Below are positions 43,316 through 51,983 of a DNA stretch of 64,000 nucleotides, one piece after another; position 1 is the first letter of the stretch, and the number at the start of each line of letters is the position of its first letter. The position numbers and the translations under genes were made by a program. The DNA comes from Ferrithrix thermotolerans DSM 19514 (lineage in GTDB: Bacteria > Actinomycetota > Acidimicrobiia > Acidimicrobiales > CAIXPF01), in assembly GCA_945906305.1 (NCBI GenBank), contig CAMDQT010000005.1:62001-126000 (forward strand). The letters are read 5' to 3'. The notes under the pieces were generated by a model, which was not told the origin of the DNA, did no database searches, and saw nothing but the letters and a program-made list of their open reading frames with translations.

Positions 43316-44281
43316 TTACTTAGTAGGCGTGCGCTTGCCGTAGTTCTTGAAGGTGTCGTTGAGGTGGGTAATCACCGACGCCAGCTTGGCATTGCGGCCT
43401 TCGAGCAGACGCGGTGCGAACTGCGCCAACCCCGCGACATCCCAGCGGCCCTCGGTCACGATGATCTTGTCCTCGTTCAGCGACCAACCGCCGTAGAGGC
43501 CGACCTCGTTGCCACCGACATGGAACACGCCACCGGTGAAGGGGCAATCAGCAGTCATGAGATAGGCAACCAGCGGGCTGATGTTGGCCGGATCGAACAC
43601 GTCGAACTCGCTTGGGTCCTCGGGAGGCGCGACGACATCGCCCAGTCCAGGGGTCTGCAACGTCATACGCGTCCGAGCTACCGGGGCGAGACAGTTGGCC
43701 CGCACGCCGTAGCGGCTGAGCTCTTGGGCCATCACGATGGTGGCGGCGGCGATCCCGGCCTTCGCCGCGGTGTAGTTGGTCTGGCCCGGGTTACCCAACA
43801 TGGCACCCGACGCGGTGTTGACGATGGCGGCGTTGACCGGCGCTCCGGTCTCCTTGGACTTCTCCCGCCAGTAGGCGGAAGCCCACCTTGATGGCACGAA
43901 ATGGCCCTTGAGGTGCACGGCGACAACCGCATCCCACTCGGCCTCGGTCATGTTGACCAGCACGCGGTCACGCAGAATGCCGGCATTGTTGACCAGACCG
44001 TGCAGGTCACCGAAGGCCTCGACCGCGGTGTTGATGAGTCGCTGGCCGCCCTCCCAGTCGGTCACCGAGTCGGTGTTGGCCACCGCCTCGCCGCCCATGG
44101 CCTTGATCTCAGCCACGACCTCCTGCGCCGGGCCAGCGTCTGCGCCGCTCCCATCCACGTTGCCGCCGAGGTCATTGATGACCAGCTTGGCGCCTTCAGA
44201 GGCCAACAGCAGCGCATGCTCACGACCGATGCCGCGGCCTGCGCCGGTGACGATGATTACCCGTCCGTCTAGTGCTCCCAT
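43316..44281 (-). CDS. Short-chain dehydrogenase, 17-beta-HSD4/peroxisomal multifunctional-like
   Basis: A 321-residue SDR longer than the classical 250. TGAGRGIG (12-19) binds NAD(P), INDLGGNVDGSGAD is typical of the hydroxyacyl-CoA/HSD17B4 group, NNAG is at 98-101, and the catalytic residues are Ser158, Tyr170 and Lys174. It may oxidise a 3-hydroxyacyl-CoA. A further acyl-CoA enzyme (41231) lies nearby but on the other strand. The start ATG 44281 is supported by a TACGAT box seven bases upstream. Confidence 0.9.
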   Translation of the reverse strand: MGALDGRVIIVTGAGRGIGREHALLLASEGAKLVINDLGGNVDGSGADAGPAQEVVAEIKAMGGEAVANTDSVTDWEGGQRLINTAVEAFGDLHGLVNNAGILRDRVLVNMTEAEWDAVVAVHLKGHFVPSRWASAYWREKSKETGAPVNAAIVNTASGAMLGNPGQTNYTAAKAGIAAATIVMAQELSRYGVRANCLAPVARTRMTLQTPGLGDVVAPPEDPSEFDVFDPANISPLVAYLMTADCPFTGGVFHVGGNEVGLYGGWSLNEDKIIVTEGRWDVAGLAQFAPRLLEGRNAKLASVITHLNDTFKNYGKRTPTK

Positions 44282-44288
44282 GAGACCG

Positions 44289-44294
44289 ATCGTA
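44289..44294 (-). promoter_or_regulatory. Putative -10 box (TACGAT)
   Basis: TACGAT on the minus strand ends seven bases before ATG 44281, with no Shine-Dalgarno sequence. Confidence 0.45.
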
Positions 44295-44374
44295 GTGGCC
44301 TGACCAGCCGGGTTCGAAGCCGACCCTCGCCGCGTGCTCGCCGGCGATTCGGCGACGATTCGTGGCGATCGGTC

Positions 44375-45688
44375 CTAGTCGGCTGGCTCCTCGCTGGTTG
44401 GGTCGGCCAAAGGCTCCGCATCGGCCACCGGCCCCGCCCTCGGACCGCCTCGCTTGGACACAGCCAGGCGTTGGGTCGGGTAGATGCCGCGATGGGTGCA
44501 AAACACATAAGCACCGACACACCCAACCGCCAGCGGGATGATGAGGTCCGCGCCGAACAACTCCACCCCCATCACGGTGCACGCCAGCGGGGTGTTGGAC
44601 ACCGCGCCGAACACCGCCACCAGGCCGACGGCCGCCAACACCGGCACCGGCACCTGCAACGGTCCGGCCAACGCCGCACCCAGGGTGCTGCCCATTACGA
44701 ACAGCGGGGTGACCTCACCCCCAGGAAAGCCACTGGCCAAGGTCACCGATGTGAACAGCAGCTTGAGGGCGAACACGGCGAGGGACAACTCGACCCCGAC
44801 CAGAGCCTCGTCGGCCAGCGGCAACGACAACCCGAGGTACTGCCGGCCGAAGACGGTGGCCAGTCCAACGATGGCCAGGCCGCCGAGCATCGGGCGCAAC
44901 GGCGGCCAACCCACCCGCGACGCGAGCAGCGCCTTGAGTCGATGGGTCAGCAGGACGAACGCCGTGCCGGCCAAGCCGAACGCCACGGCCGCGACGGCGA
45001 CCTTGACGAGCAGGACCCCATCCAGTGATGCCAAAACTGGCGCACGGACCGCGTGGCGAGCGCCCAGCGCTCGACACACCGAGTCGCCGATCACTGCCGC
45101 GGTCAACGCCGGGACCAGAGCCTCGAAGTGCATGCGGCCGATCGAGGGCACCTCAAGGGCAAACACGGTGCCGGCCATGGGCACCCCGAACACGGCCCCG
45201 AATCCTCCGGCCAGCGCCGCGATCAGAAGCAGGCGACGGTCATGCTCGTCGAGACGGCATACCCGGGCGAAGCAATCGCTGAGGCTGCCCGCCATCTGCA
45301 GCGCCGTTCCTTCCCGACCGGCGGAGCCGCCGAAAAGGTGCGTCGCCCACGTTCCGACCAGCACCAGAGGCGCCATGCGCCGCGGCACCCAGTCCTGGCG
45401 CTGGTGGATCTCATCGATGAGCAGCCCGACCCCAGCGCGGCTGCGGCCAGCGAGATAGTGCTGGGCCGAACCGATGCCAAGACCCGCCAGAGGCAGCAGG
45501 TACAGCAGCCACGGGTGTGAGATGCGGGTCTCGGTGACCCAATCCAGCCCGGCGAGAAACACTGCGGACGAAACCCCCGCCAGGACCCCTGCCACCGCTC
45601 CGAGCGCCATCGCGCGGACGAGGCACAGCACCGGGCGAGCCTCCCCGACCAGCAATTGGCGGGCTCGTTGCAGATGCGTTCGGTCCAT
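44375..45688 (-). CDS. CLC-family anion channel/antiporter
   Basis: A 437-residue membrane protein with the CLC fold. The gating glutamate is Glu126 in FGGSAGREGTALQ, followed by AALAGGFGAVFGVPMAGTVFALE and the FPGGEVTPLFVMGS selectivity segment. There are no C-terminal CBS domains. The REGT form, rather than the canonical REGP, recalls fluoride-exporting CLC-F proteins as I remember them; fluoride versus chloride needs an alignment. ATG 45688 follows AAGGGG by six bases. The in-frame extension upstream comes from a GGCCAG repeat and is not coding. Confidence 0.88.
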   Translation of the reverse strand: MDRTHLQRARQLLVGEARPVLCLVRAMALGAVAGVLAGVSSAVFLAGLDWVTETRISHPWLLYLLPLAGLGIGSAQHYLAGRSRAGVGLLIDEIHQRQDWVPRRMAPLVLVGTWATHLFGGSAGREGTALQMAGSLSDCFARVCRLDEHDRRLLLIAALAGGFGAVFGVPMAGTVFALEVPSIGRMHFEALVPALTAAVIGDSVCRALGARHAVRAPVLASLDGVLLVKVAVAAVAFGLAGTAFVLLTHRLKALLASRVGWPPLRPMLGGLAIVGLATVFGRQYLGLSLPLADEALVGVELSLAVFALKLLFTSVTLASGFPGGEVTPLFVMGSTLGAALAGPLQVPVPVLAAVGLVAVFGAVSNTPLACTVMGVELFGADLIIPLAVGCVGAYVFCTHRGIYPTQRLAVSKRGGPRAGPVADAEPLADPTSEEPAD

Positions 45689-45767
45689 GCTCAGCCCCTT
45701 ACGATACCGGCGAATGCCCGCGGCCGCCGCGCGGCATTGTCGTTCTCGGGGTATCGTGCGGGAGTCG

Positions 45768-45797
45768 GGCCAGGGCCAGGGCCAGGGCCAAGGCCAA
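45768..45797. repeat. Short hexanucleotide tandem repeat GGCCA(G/A), five units
   Basis: Three GGCCAG units and two GGCCAA units lie in the intergenic region between the divergent CLC (starts 45688) and amidohydrolase (starts 45861) genes. Length variation here could affect promoter spacing. Confidence 0.8.
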
Positions 45798-45860
45798 GGC
45801 ACGGGCCGGCACGGCACGCACCCTTGCTAGTTAGTCGCACGTTGACAGGAGCTTCCGCAC

Positions 45861-47045
45861 ATGGAACTGCAGGCCGAACACAAGCTGAAATATGCCGGGG
45901 CGGTCGACGCTGACGGTCACATCCTCGAGCCGAAGGATCTCTGGGAGCGCTACCTCGAGCCCAAGTACCGTGACCGGGCGCTGCGCTTCATCCGCGACGA
46001 CAACAACCTTGAGCAACTCGTCTACGACAACAAGCCCTCCAAGATGGCGGCCAAGGGTATGCCCTCAACGCTCGGGGCGATGGGCTGCACCGACCTGGCA
46101 AAGCTGCAGTTCGACCCCGAGCAAACCTACGAGCGGAACTCGCCGTACGGCTCGACTGATCCCAGGCAGCGCCTGGATCTGCTCGATTCCGAGGGCATCG
46201 ACGCGGCGCTGATCTACACGACCGTCGGCTTGCTGTGGGAGGCCGAGGTCAAAGACCCGGAGCTGTCCCAGGCCTACACCAGGGCCTATAACCGCTGGGT
46301 CACGGAATGGTGCCGCGGCGGCGAAGGCCGCCTGTTCGCCACCGCCCATCTATCCCTAACGGACCCCACGGGCGCGGCGGCGGAGATCACCAGGGCGGTC
46401 GGCGAGGGTGCCGTCGGCGGGTACGTCGCTCCGTTCACCCACGATGCCAAGCCGTTCGGCCACCCCGACCACGACATTCTCTTTGCCACGTGCCAGGACC
46501 TCGACGTCCCACTGGCGCTACATCCCACCTTCGAGCCGCAGTGGACAAAGGGCGAGCGGATGGGTACCTGGGAGAATGTCAAGAACCTCAGGCTGCTGCC
46601 GATGGTGATGGCTTCGGACGGTGTACGCCAACAGTTCACAACCCTGTTCGACTACGGGGTCTTCGACAAGTTCCCCAAGCTGCGCGTCGTGGTGCTTGAA
46701 TCGGGCGCGGGGTGGATCGGCTACTGGCTCGACCGTCTCGACGCGGTGTTCAAGCACACCCCGCTGGCCAAGCGGGTGCCGCTGGAAAACCCGCCGAGCT
46801 GGTATTTCGAGAACCGTTGCTGGATCTCCTGTGACCCTGACGAACGTACCGTGCCGCACCTCGCCGAGCGCTTCGGTGCTGACCGGTTCATGTGGGCTTC
46901 CGACTTCCCCCACGTTGACCATACGCCAGAGTATGTGAAGGACTTGGAGGACCTTGCGGGGATGTTCCCCGACGAGACCCGTCGAGCCTTCCTCGGCGAC
47001 AACGTACGCAAGCTGTTCAAGCTGCCGACGCCAGCCACCGTGTAA
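45861..47045 (+). CDS. Amidohydrolase family protein (ACMSD-like, PF04909)
   Basis: A 394-residue metal-dependent hydrolase or decarboxylase. VDADGHILEP near the N-terminus holds the Asp-x-His metal site in the variant form of this family, PLALHPTFEP gives a further His, and MWASDFPHVD the Asp/His near the C-terminus. The members include 2-amino-3-carboxymuconate semialdehyde decarboxylase and gamma-resorcylate decarboxylase relatives, so a decarboxylation on a ring-derived acid is possible. AGGAG lies ten bases before ATG 45861. Confidence 0.85.
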   Translation: MELQAEHKLKYAGAVDADGHILEPKDLWERYLEPKYRDRALRFIRDDNNLEQLVYDNKPSKMAAKGMPSTLGAMGCTDLAKLQFDPEQTYERNSPYGSTDPRQRLDLLDSEGIDAALIYTTVGLLWEAEVKDPELSQAYTRAYNRWVTEWCRGGEGRLFATAHLSLTDPTGAAAEITRAVGEGAVGGYVAPFTHDAKPFGHPDHDILFATCQDLDVPLALHPTFEPQWTKGERMGTWENVKNLRLLPMVMASDGVRQQFTTLFDYGVFDKFPKLRVVVLESGAGWIGYWLDRLDAVFKHTPLAKRVPLENPPSWYFENRCWISCDPDERTVPHLAERFGADRFMWASDFPHVDHTPEYVKDLEDLAGMFPDETRRAFLGDNVRKLFKLPTPATV

Positions 47046-47104
47046 GCACGCCACGGTCCGGGCCCAGGCGGCTCGGACCGTAGCGCGGCAGCCGATCGTG
47101 GTGC

Positions 47105-48040
47105 TCAGCGGTCGAGCCTGGCCACCTGCGGAAAGAGACCGGCCCGACCCAACAGGGCCGGTACCTCGTGACGGAGTTGCCGGGCGAGCCAATCGGTCAC
47201 TCCGAGCAGGGCATCGAGATCGATACCAGTGTCATAACCCATGCGCTCGAGCATCCAGGCCACGTCCTCAGTGGCGATGTTACCGGTGGCGTTCGGCGCG
47301 AAGGGACAGCCACCCACCCCGCCGAGCGAGGCATCGAGCCGACGCACCCCGGCCGCCACCGCCGCCGCAGCATTGGCGAGACCGGTATTGCGGGTGTTGT
47401 GGAAGTGCCCTCGCAACGCCACGTCGCCGACCAGGTCGCCCAACACCGCGAATCGCTCGGTGACGTCGGTGGGTACGCCACAGCCAATCGAATCGGCGAG
47501 GACCACCTCTGCCGGGCACGCCTCAAGTACCCGTTTGGCCACCTCGACCACAGTGGCGGTAGGCACCTCACCCTCGTAGGGGCAGCCGAAGCCCATGGAG
47601 ATGGTGACGGTGGGCCGGACCCCATCGGCGTGGGCCCGCCGGGCGAGACGGTCCCACCCCGCGATCAGATCGTGCACGGTCGAGCCTTGGTTCTTGTCGG
47701 CGAAGGTCTCCGTGGTGGTCACCACCATGTTGATCTCCTCCACCCCAGCAGCAAGGGCCCGCTCGTAGCCCCGCTCGTTGAGGACCAACGCGGTAAAGCT
47801 GACACCGTCGCGTCGAGGAAGACCGGCGAGGACCGCTTCGGCGTCTGCCATCTGCGGCACTCGGGTGGGATGGGCAAAGCTGACGGCCTCGATCCGGCGC
47901 AGCCCGGCCGCCACCGCAGATTCGATGAGTGCCACCTTGGTGGCCGTCGATAACAGCATCGCTTCGTTCTGGATACCGTCGCGGGCGCACACCTCGATGA
48001 TCTGCACCGCTGGACGCCGCGCCTCGATCTGCTGGCTCAC
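47105..48040 (-). CDS. Hydroxymethylglutaryl-CoA lyase (HMGL-like)
   Basis: A 311-residue TIM-barrel lyase. EVCARDGIQNE (Arg20-Asp21) and GHFHNTRNTGLAN are metal and substrate elements. SLGGVGGCPFAPNATGN contains the catalytic Cys245 of HMG-CoA lyases, and NIATEDV completes the signature. It would split HMG-CoA into acetoacetate and acetyl-CoA (leucine or acyclic-terpene breakdown). The start is GTG 48040, overlapping the stop of the upstream transporter (GTGA), so the two are coupled. Confidence 0.9.
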   Translation of the reverse strand: MSQQIEARRPAVQIIEVCARDGIQNEAMLLSTATKVALIESAVAAGLRRIEAVSFAHPTRVPQMADAEAVLAGLPRRDGVSFTALVLNERGYERALAAGVEEINMVVTTTETFADKNQGSTVHDLIAGWDRLARRAHADGVRPTVTISMGFGCPYEGEVPTATVVEVAKRVLEACPAEVVLADSIGCGVPTDVTERFAVLGDLVGDVALRGHFHNTRNTGLANAAAAVAAGVRRLDASLGGVGGCPFAPNATGNIATEDVAWMLERMGYDTGIDLDALLGVTDWLARQLRHEVPALLGRAGLFPQVARLDR

Positions 48041-49359
48041 CGTTGGACCCCCTTGTCCGGCCCAAGCGTAATGGCGCTGTTCGCTCCGGCATCGCCCGAG
48101 GCGGGTGCCGCGTCGTTGAGCGGCGCCAGGCGACGGGCGGCTGAACCCAGCCGCCACGAGCAGAACGCGCCGGCCATCGACAGCACCGAGGCCGCCACAA
48201 ACACCGCCACGAAAGACTCAGCCCGGTCCGCGATGATGCCCGCAATCTGCGGGCCGGCCAGCTGCGTGGCGCCGAAGACGAAGGTGAGCGAACCGAATGC
48301 CGCGCCGAACGCCCGGCCATGCAGGTGATCGGCCACCACCGCACCGATGGCGGTCGGTGTGCCCGACACACTCAGTCCGAAGCCGATTGCCGCCAAGACC
48401 ACCGGCACGAACGAAGCGGTCAGTGCCAACAATGGGGCGCACGCCATGATGAGAAAGCCCGCCACCATCAGCCTCGGTCGGCCGAAACGGTCAGACAGCC
48501 GCCCGAATGCAACCCCGCCGAACACCGAGGCCAAACCCAACAACGACAACACGTTGTTGGTGGAGGACGGAGACCAGCCTGCGTCTTGGAGTTGGGTGAC
48601 GAAGAAGTAGAAGAACAACGAGTAGCCCGCGCCGAACAGGCCGAAGGCACCCACCAGATAGGTCCAACCCGGCACCTGACGGATGACCGTGGTAGGCACT
48701 CGGGCCGGGCTCTCCGCGTCAGATATGGTCCGGGGACTGCGCACCAAAAGCGCCACGGCGATGCACACCACCAGGGCCACCCCCGCCTCGATGGCATAGA
48801 CCGGCCGCCAGGCCCCCACCCCGGTAACGGCACGCACGGCGTTGGTCAACGGCCCGATCACGAAAATGCCCAGACCGATGCCGGAGCCCACCACTCCAAG
48901 GGCCAGGCCGCCCCGGGCGGGGCCGACCAGCGACGCCGCCAATCCGGGAGCGGGTACCCACACCCCAGCGCTGCCCAGCCCAGCGATGAACAGTCCAATG
49001 GCCAGGGTTTTGAACCCCGATGCCGTGGCCAGCACGGCCAGCCCCACGGTGGACATCGCCAACCCGGCCTTGATGATGGTGGCGGGCTCCCGCCAAGTTG
49101 ATAGCCACGACACCAGGCCGGTGCCCGCCAGGTAGGCGCCGAGGCTGACAGTACCCAGGCTGCCCGCCCGGGCCAGCGAGCCCAGCAGATCGTCGTTAAT
49201 GGCCCTGAGCAATACCGGGTAGGTGAACCGGCCGAAGGACTGCGCCACCATCGACGACAACAAGATCAGCCCCAGAAAAAGAATCACCCGGGGCGCGAGA
49301 CGATCGGTCCGCGCGTCCCAGGGCGGACCAGATCCCGACGGTACCTGCTCCGCGCTCAA
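48037..49359 (-). CDS. Major facilitator superfamily transporter
   Basis: A 440-residue protein with about 12 helices. GRLSDRFGRPRLMVAG is motif A of the C-terminal half, and SFGRFTYPVLLRAINDDLLGS and GLGSAGVWVPAPGLAASLV are typical of the YbfB/monocarboxylate-like MFS branch. It is translationally coupled to the HMG-CoA lyase gene; a carboxylic acid substrate is a plausible inference. The start is taken as TTG 49359, because no ATG lies before the first helix; this is uncertain. Confidence 0.85.
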   Translation of the reverse strand: MSAEQVPSGSGPPWDARTDRLAPRVILFLGLILLSSMVAQSFGRFTYPVLLRAINDDLLGSLARAGSLGTVSLGAYLAGTGLVSWLSTWREPATIIKAGLAMSTVGLAVLATASGFKTLAIGLFIAGLGSAGVWVPAPGLAASLVGPARGGLALGVVGSGIGLGIFVIGPLTNAVRAVTGVGAWRPVYAIEAGVALVVCIAVALLVRSPRTISDAESPARVPTTVIRQVPGWTYLVGAFGLFGAGYSLFFYFFVTQLQDAGWSPSSTNNVLSLLGLASVFGGVAFGRLSDRFGRPRLMVAGFLIMACAPLLALTASFVPVVLAAIGFGLSVSGTPTAIGAVVADHLHGRAFGAAFGSLTFVFGATQLAGPQIAGIIADRAESFVAVFVAASVLSMAGAFCSWRLGSAARRLAPLNDAAPASGDAGANSAITLGPDKGVQR

Positions 49360-49593
49360 CGGATTCGACCATCACGATGAGGGCTGGTCGGACTCCAGCC
49401 TTGGTGATCGTGTTTCGCCGAATTCATCGATCCCTCCGTCACCATTGCCAAGACCGTGGCCGCGGTGCAACCGTGAACCTATCGTTTCGCGCCACCGTGG
49501 CGCCGCGCCCTTGGACCCTGCGGGCCGAGCACGTGGCGGGCCCGGCAGCCGGTAGAACCGGCCCAGGGATCGACAACCAGCGCGCTCCTCCGT

Positions 49594-49615
49594 GGCGATT
49601 CGACGTCGATTCGCC
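49594..49615. repeat. 22-bp near-palindrome upstream of the luciferase-like gene
   Basis: The element GGCGATTCGAC/GTCGATTCGCC is palindromic except for one T-T pair per arm. It differs at only two of 22 positions from the core of the hairpin at 53731-53752. It ends 17 bases before ATG 49633 and overlaps the position expected for a -35 region, so it could be an operator. The rest of 49360-49632 shows nothing else I can name. Confidence 0.5.
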
Positions 49616-49620
49616 GCGCC

Positions 49621-49626
49621 TAGGCT
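49621..49626 (+). promoter_or_regulatory. Putative -10 box (TAGGCT)
   Basis: TAGGCT ends six bases before ATG 49633, with no Shine-Dalgarno sequence; the near-palindrome at 49594-49615 lies directly upstream. Confidence 0.5.
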
Positions 49627-49632
49627 TCCGCC

Positions 49633-50571
49633 ATGACCAAGGTCGGCTACCTCCTCCCCACCCGCGAAGCAATCATGGCCGCCCAGCCCGCGACGGCCCG
49701 CCTGCTGCACCTCGCCGAGCAGGCCGAGCGGTTGGGGTTCGACTCGGTATGGGTCGGTGACTCGCTCCTCGCCCGCACCCGCCACGAGCCGCTGACCCTG
49801 CTCGCGGCGCTCGCCGCCCGTACCGAACGAGTGCAGCTTGGCACGGCCGTACTCTTGGCCGGCCTACGTAACCCCGTGGTGTTGGCCCAGATCGTGGCCA
49901 CGGTGGACCGCCTCGCCGAGGGACGCCTCATCCTCGGGGTGGGCGTCGCCGCGGACACCCCGGCGGTGCGAGCCGAGTTCGCCGCCGCTGGCGTGGCCTT
50001 CGAGCAGCGGGTTGGCCGTCTGGTCCATGGTCTGCGGCTGTGTCGCGAGCTGTGGAGCGGCGAGTCCGTCGAGTGGGATGGCCCGTACTGGACGCTGAGC
50101 GGGCAAAGCCTGCAACCGACCCCGCACCGGCCCGGTGGACCGCCAATCTGGGTCGGTGGATCCGCCGCCGCGGCCTTAGCCCGGGCTGGCCGACGCTACG
50201 ACGGATGGTTTCCCGTCGGCGGCGAAGTCGCGGGATTCAAATCCGGTATGCAAACGGTGCGTCAAGCTGCCGCCGATGCCGGCCGCGACGCCGCAGCCAT
50301 AACTGGTGCCGCCTACATCACCGTGGCCATCCACGATCGGCCCGAAGAGGCCGAGGCGATGGTCGAGCGCTACCTCGCCGGCTACTACGCGCCCGCACCA
50401 GCGGCGGTCATGCGCAAGCTGCAAAACTGTTACGCCGGGCCGATCGAAGGTGCGGCGGAGTACCTCACCGGTTTCGTTGAGGCGGGGGCACAGCATCTGT
50501 GCCTGCGCTTCTGCGGGGACCACGACGAGAACCTGGAGCGCTTCGCCGCCATCGCCGCCCAGTTGGATTGA
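49633..50571 (+). CDS. LLM class (probably F420-dependent) oxidoreductase
   Basis: A 312-residue luciferase-like barrel: MTKVGYLLPTRE, QAERLGFDSVWVGDSLLARTRHEPLTLL, TAVLLAGLRNPVVLAQ, LAEGRLILGVGVA and PPIWVGGSA are typical (given as separate elements). The protein likely uses reduced F420 or FMN. The substrate is unknown. An acyl-CoA thioesterase-like gene follows on the same strand after about 50 bases, so both may share the promoter at 49621. Confidence 0.88.
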   Translation: MTKVGYLLPTREAIMAAQPATARLLHLAEQAERLGFDSVWVGDSLLARTRHEPLTLLAALAARTERVQLGTAVLLAGLRNPVVLAQIVATVDRLAEGRLILGVGVAADTPAVRAEFAAAGVAFEQRVGRLVHGLRLCRELWSGESVEWDGPYWTLSGQSLQPTPHRPGGPPIWVGGSAAAALARAGRRYDGWFPVGGEVAGFKSGMQTVRQAAADAGRDAAAITGAAYITVAIHDRPEEAEAMVERYLAGYYAPAPAAVMRKLQNCYAGPIEGAAEYLTGFVEAGAQHLCLRFCGDHDENLERFAAIAAQLD

Positions 50572-50623
50572 AACGGCTGAGTTCGGTTTGTTCGCCGCCA
50601 CCCGACGCGGTCAGGCTCGGTCA

Positions 50624-51415
50624 GTGGACTGGATCGATTTCCTCCAATTGCAGCGCACGCCGGACCCCACACAGTGGCTGCTGCCAGTGACCGATTCGGT
50701 CACCGGCGGCGCAGGGCAACTGTTCGGCGGATGCGGGGTCGGAGCGGCGGCGGCGCTGCTCGAGGAACTCACCGGCAAACCGCTGGCCTGGGTGACCGCC
50801 CAGTTCCTCTCCAACGCCTTTCCGCCCGAGCAGTTGGAACTGCAAGTCGACATAGCCGTGCAGGGTCACAACTTCTCCCAGGCTCGGGCGACGGGTCGAG
50901 TTGGCGACCGCGAGGTCTTCACCGTGCTGGCCGCGTTGGGCACCAAGCGTTTCGACGGTTGCGGCCAATGGCGGACCATGCCGGACGTACCCGACCCGCC
51001 GCGCTGCGCTCCCTGCACGGATTTCGGTCCGCAGCCGGGCGGCTTGAGTCGGCGGCTCGAACGCCGGGTGGCGGTCGGACCCTGGGGTGACGAGAAGTGC
51101 AGCCCGACAGGCACCATGCGGGTCTGGGTCCGGCTACCCGAACGACTCGTCGGCACGACCGTCGGGTTGTGCATCGCGGCGGACTTCCTGCCCATGGGTC
51201 TGCGCGCCGCCATCGGCCGGTCGTTGTTCGGGACCAGCCTGGACAACACCGTGCGCTTCGTGGCCCGGGCCGACACCGAATGGGTGCTGGCCGACATGCA
51301 GACCGAAACCCTGGTGCAGGGCGTCGGTCACGGATCAGTGCAGTTGTTCTCCTCGGACGGCGAGTTGCTCGCGATCGCCTCGCAGAGTTGTGCGCTGCGC
51401 GAGATGAATGACTGA
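50624..51415 (+). CDS. Acyl-CoA thioesterase-like (double hotdog) protein
   Basis: A 263-residue protein with two hotdog halves. GGCGVGAAAALLEELTGKPLAWVTAQFLSNAFPPEQ is the N-terminal helix and strands of TesB/PaaI-like thioesterases (here given in adjacent parts GGCGVGAAAALLEEL and WVTAQFLSNAFPPEQ). RVWVRLPERL and FLPMGLRAAIGRSLFGTSLDNT belong to the second half. It would hydrolyse an acyl-CoA or be a related non-catalytic hotdog protein. GTG 50624 is the likely start, just before the first conserved residues; there is no clear ribosome-binding site. Confidence 0.8.
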   Translation: MDWIDFLQLQRTPDPTQWLLPVTDSVTGGAGQLFGGCGVGAAAALLEELTGKPLAWVTAQFLSNAFPPEQLELQVDIAVQGHNFSQARATGRVGDREVFTVLAALGTKRFDGCGQWRTMPDVPDPPRCAPCTDFGPQPGGLSRRLERRVAVGPWGDEKCSPTGTMRVWVRLPERLVGTTVGLCIAADFLPMGLRAAIGRSLFGTSLDNTVRFVARADTEWVLADMQTETLVQGVGHGSVQLFSSDGELLAIASQSCALREMND

Positions 51416-51425
51416 CCGCCGGGCG

Positions 51426-51821
51426 TCAGGTCAGCTCGAAATAGGTCCGCAACGGCTCTGGGGTGCGTTCACGGTCGAACTCGAACAATTCGAGCAATAC
51501 CGCGTCGGGCCCCGAGACCATGGCATAACGGAACTGTTCCGCCTCCTTGATCCCCCGGGGAACTGCGACCCCCCCGGCCTGTAGGCGAGCCACCACCGCC
51601 GGTAAATCGGTGACGTTCATGCCGAGGTGGTTGATGGGACCGCGTTGGTTGGGAGCCTGGTCGTAGAAATTGAGCCGCCCCGACCCCACCCGCACCAAGA
51701 CGTTGCGGGAATTGGCGAGGGCCACGTCGGCGACCACCTCGGCATCGAAGAACCGGGTGTAAAACCCCAAGGCCCCGTCGAGGTCGGCGGACATCAAATG
51801 GGCATGATGAAAGCTGGTCAT
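51426..51821 (-). CDS. VOC family protein
   Basis: A 131-residue VOC protein with His ligands in SFHHAHLMSADL and INHLGMNVTDL and a Glu in LLELFEFDRE. One metal-binding VOC unit per chain fits a dimer. GGAG lies about ten bases before ATG 51821. It converges with the thioesterase gene and diverges from the second Baeyer-Villiger gene. The open frame upstream of 51821 is antisense to that gene and not real. Confidence 0.83.
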   Translation of the reverse strand: MTSFHHAHLMSADLDGALGFYTRFFDAEVVADVALANSRNVLVRVGSGRLNFYDQAPNQRGPINHLGMNVTDLPAVVARLQAGGVAVPRGIKEAEQFRYAMVSGPDAVLLELFEFDRERTPEPLRTYFELT

Positions 51822-51983
51822 GGCGGCAGTCTCCACTGTTTGTCGCTGCCTGACACCGACCGAACCTGCGCTGGACGTGGCGCGGTTCGAGCAGCGTGCG
51901 ATACTGGCGGCACACCGCGTCCCATTGAGGAGGCCGCGGCACGGGCAACGCAGGGGCGCTAGCACCACGGCCAAGGGGAGACC

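Noticed and set aside
45689-45817. N-terminal extension of the CLC gene containing alternating Pro-Trp residues
   Set aside because: The residues arise from the GGCCAG repeat; ATG 45688 has AAGGGG six bases upstream and the CLC fold begins after it.
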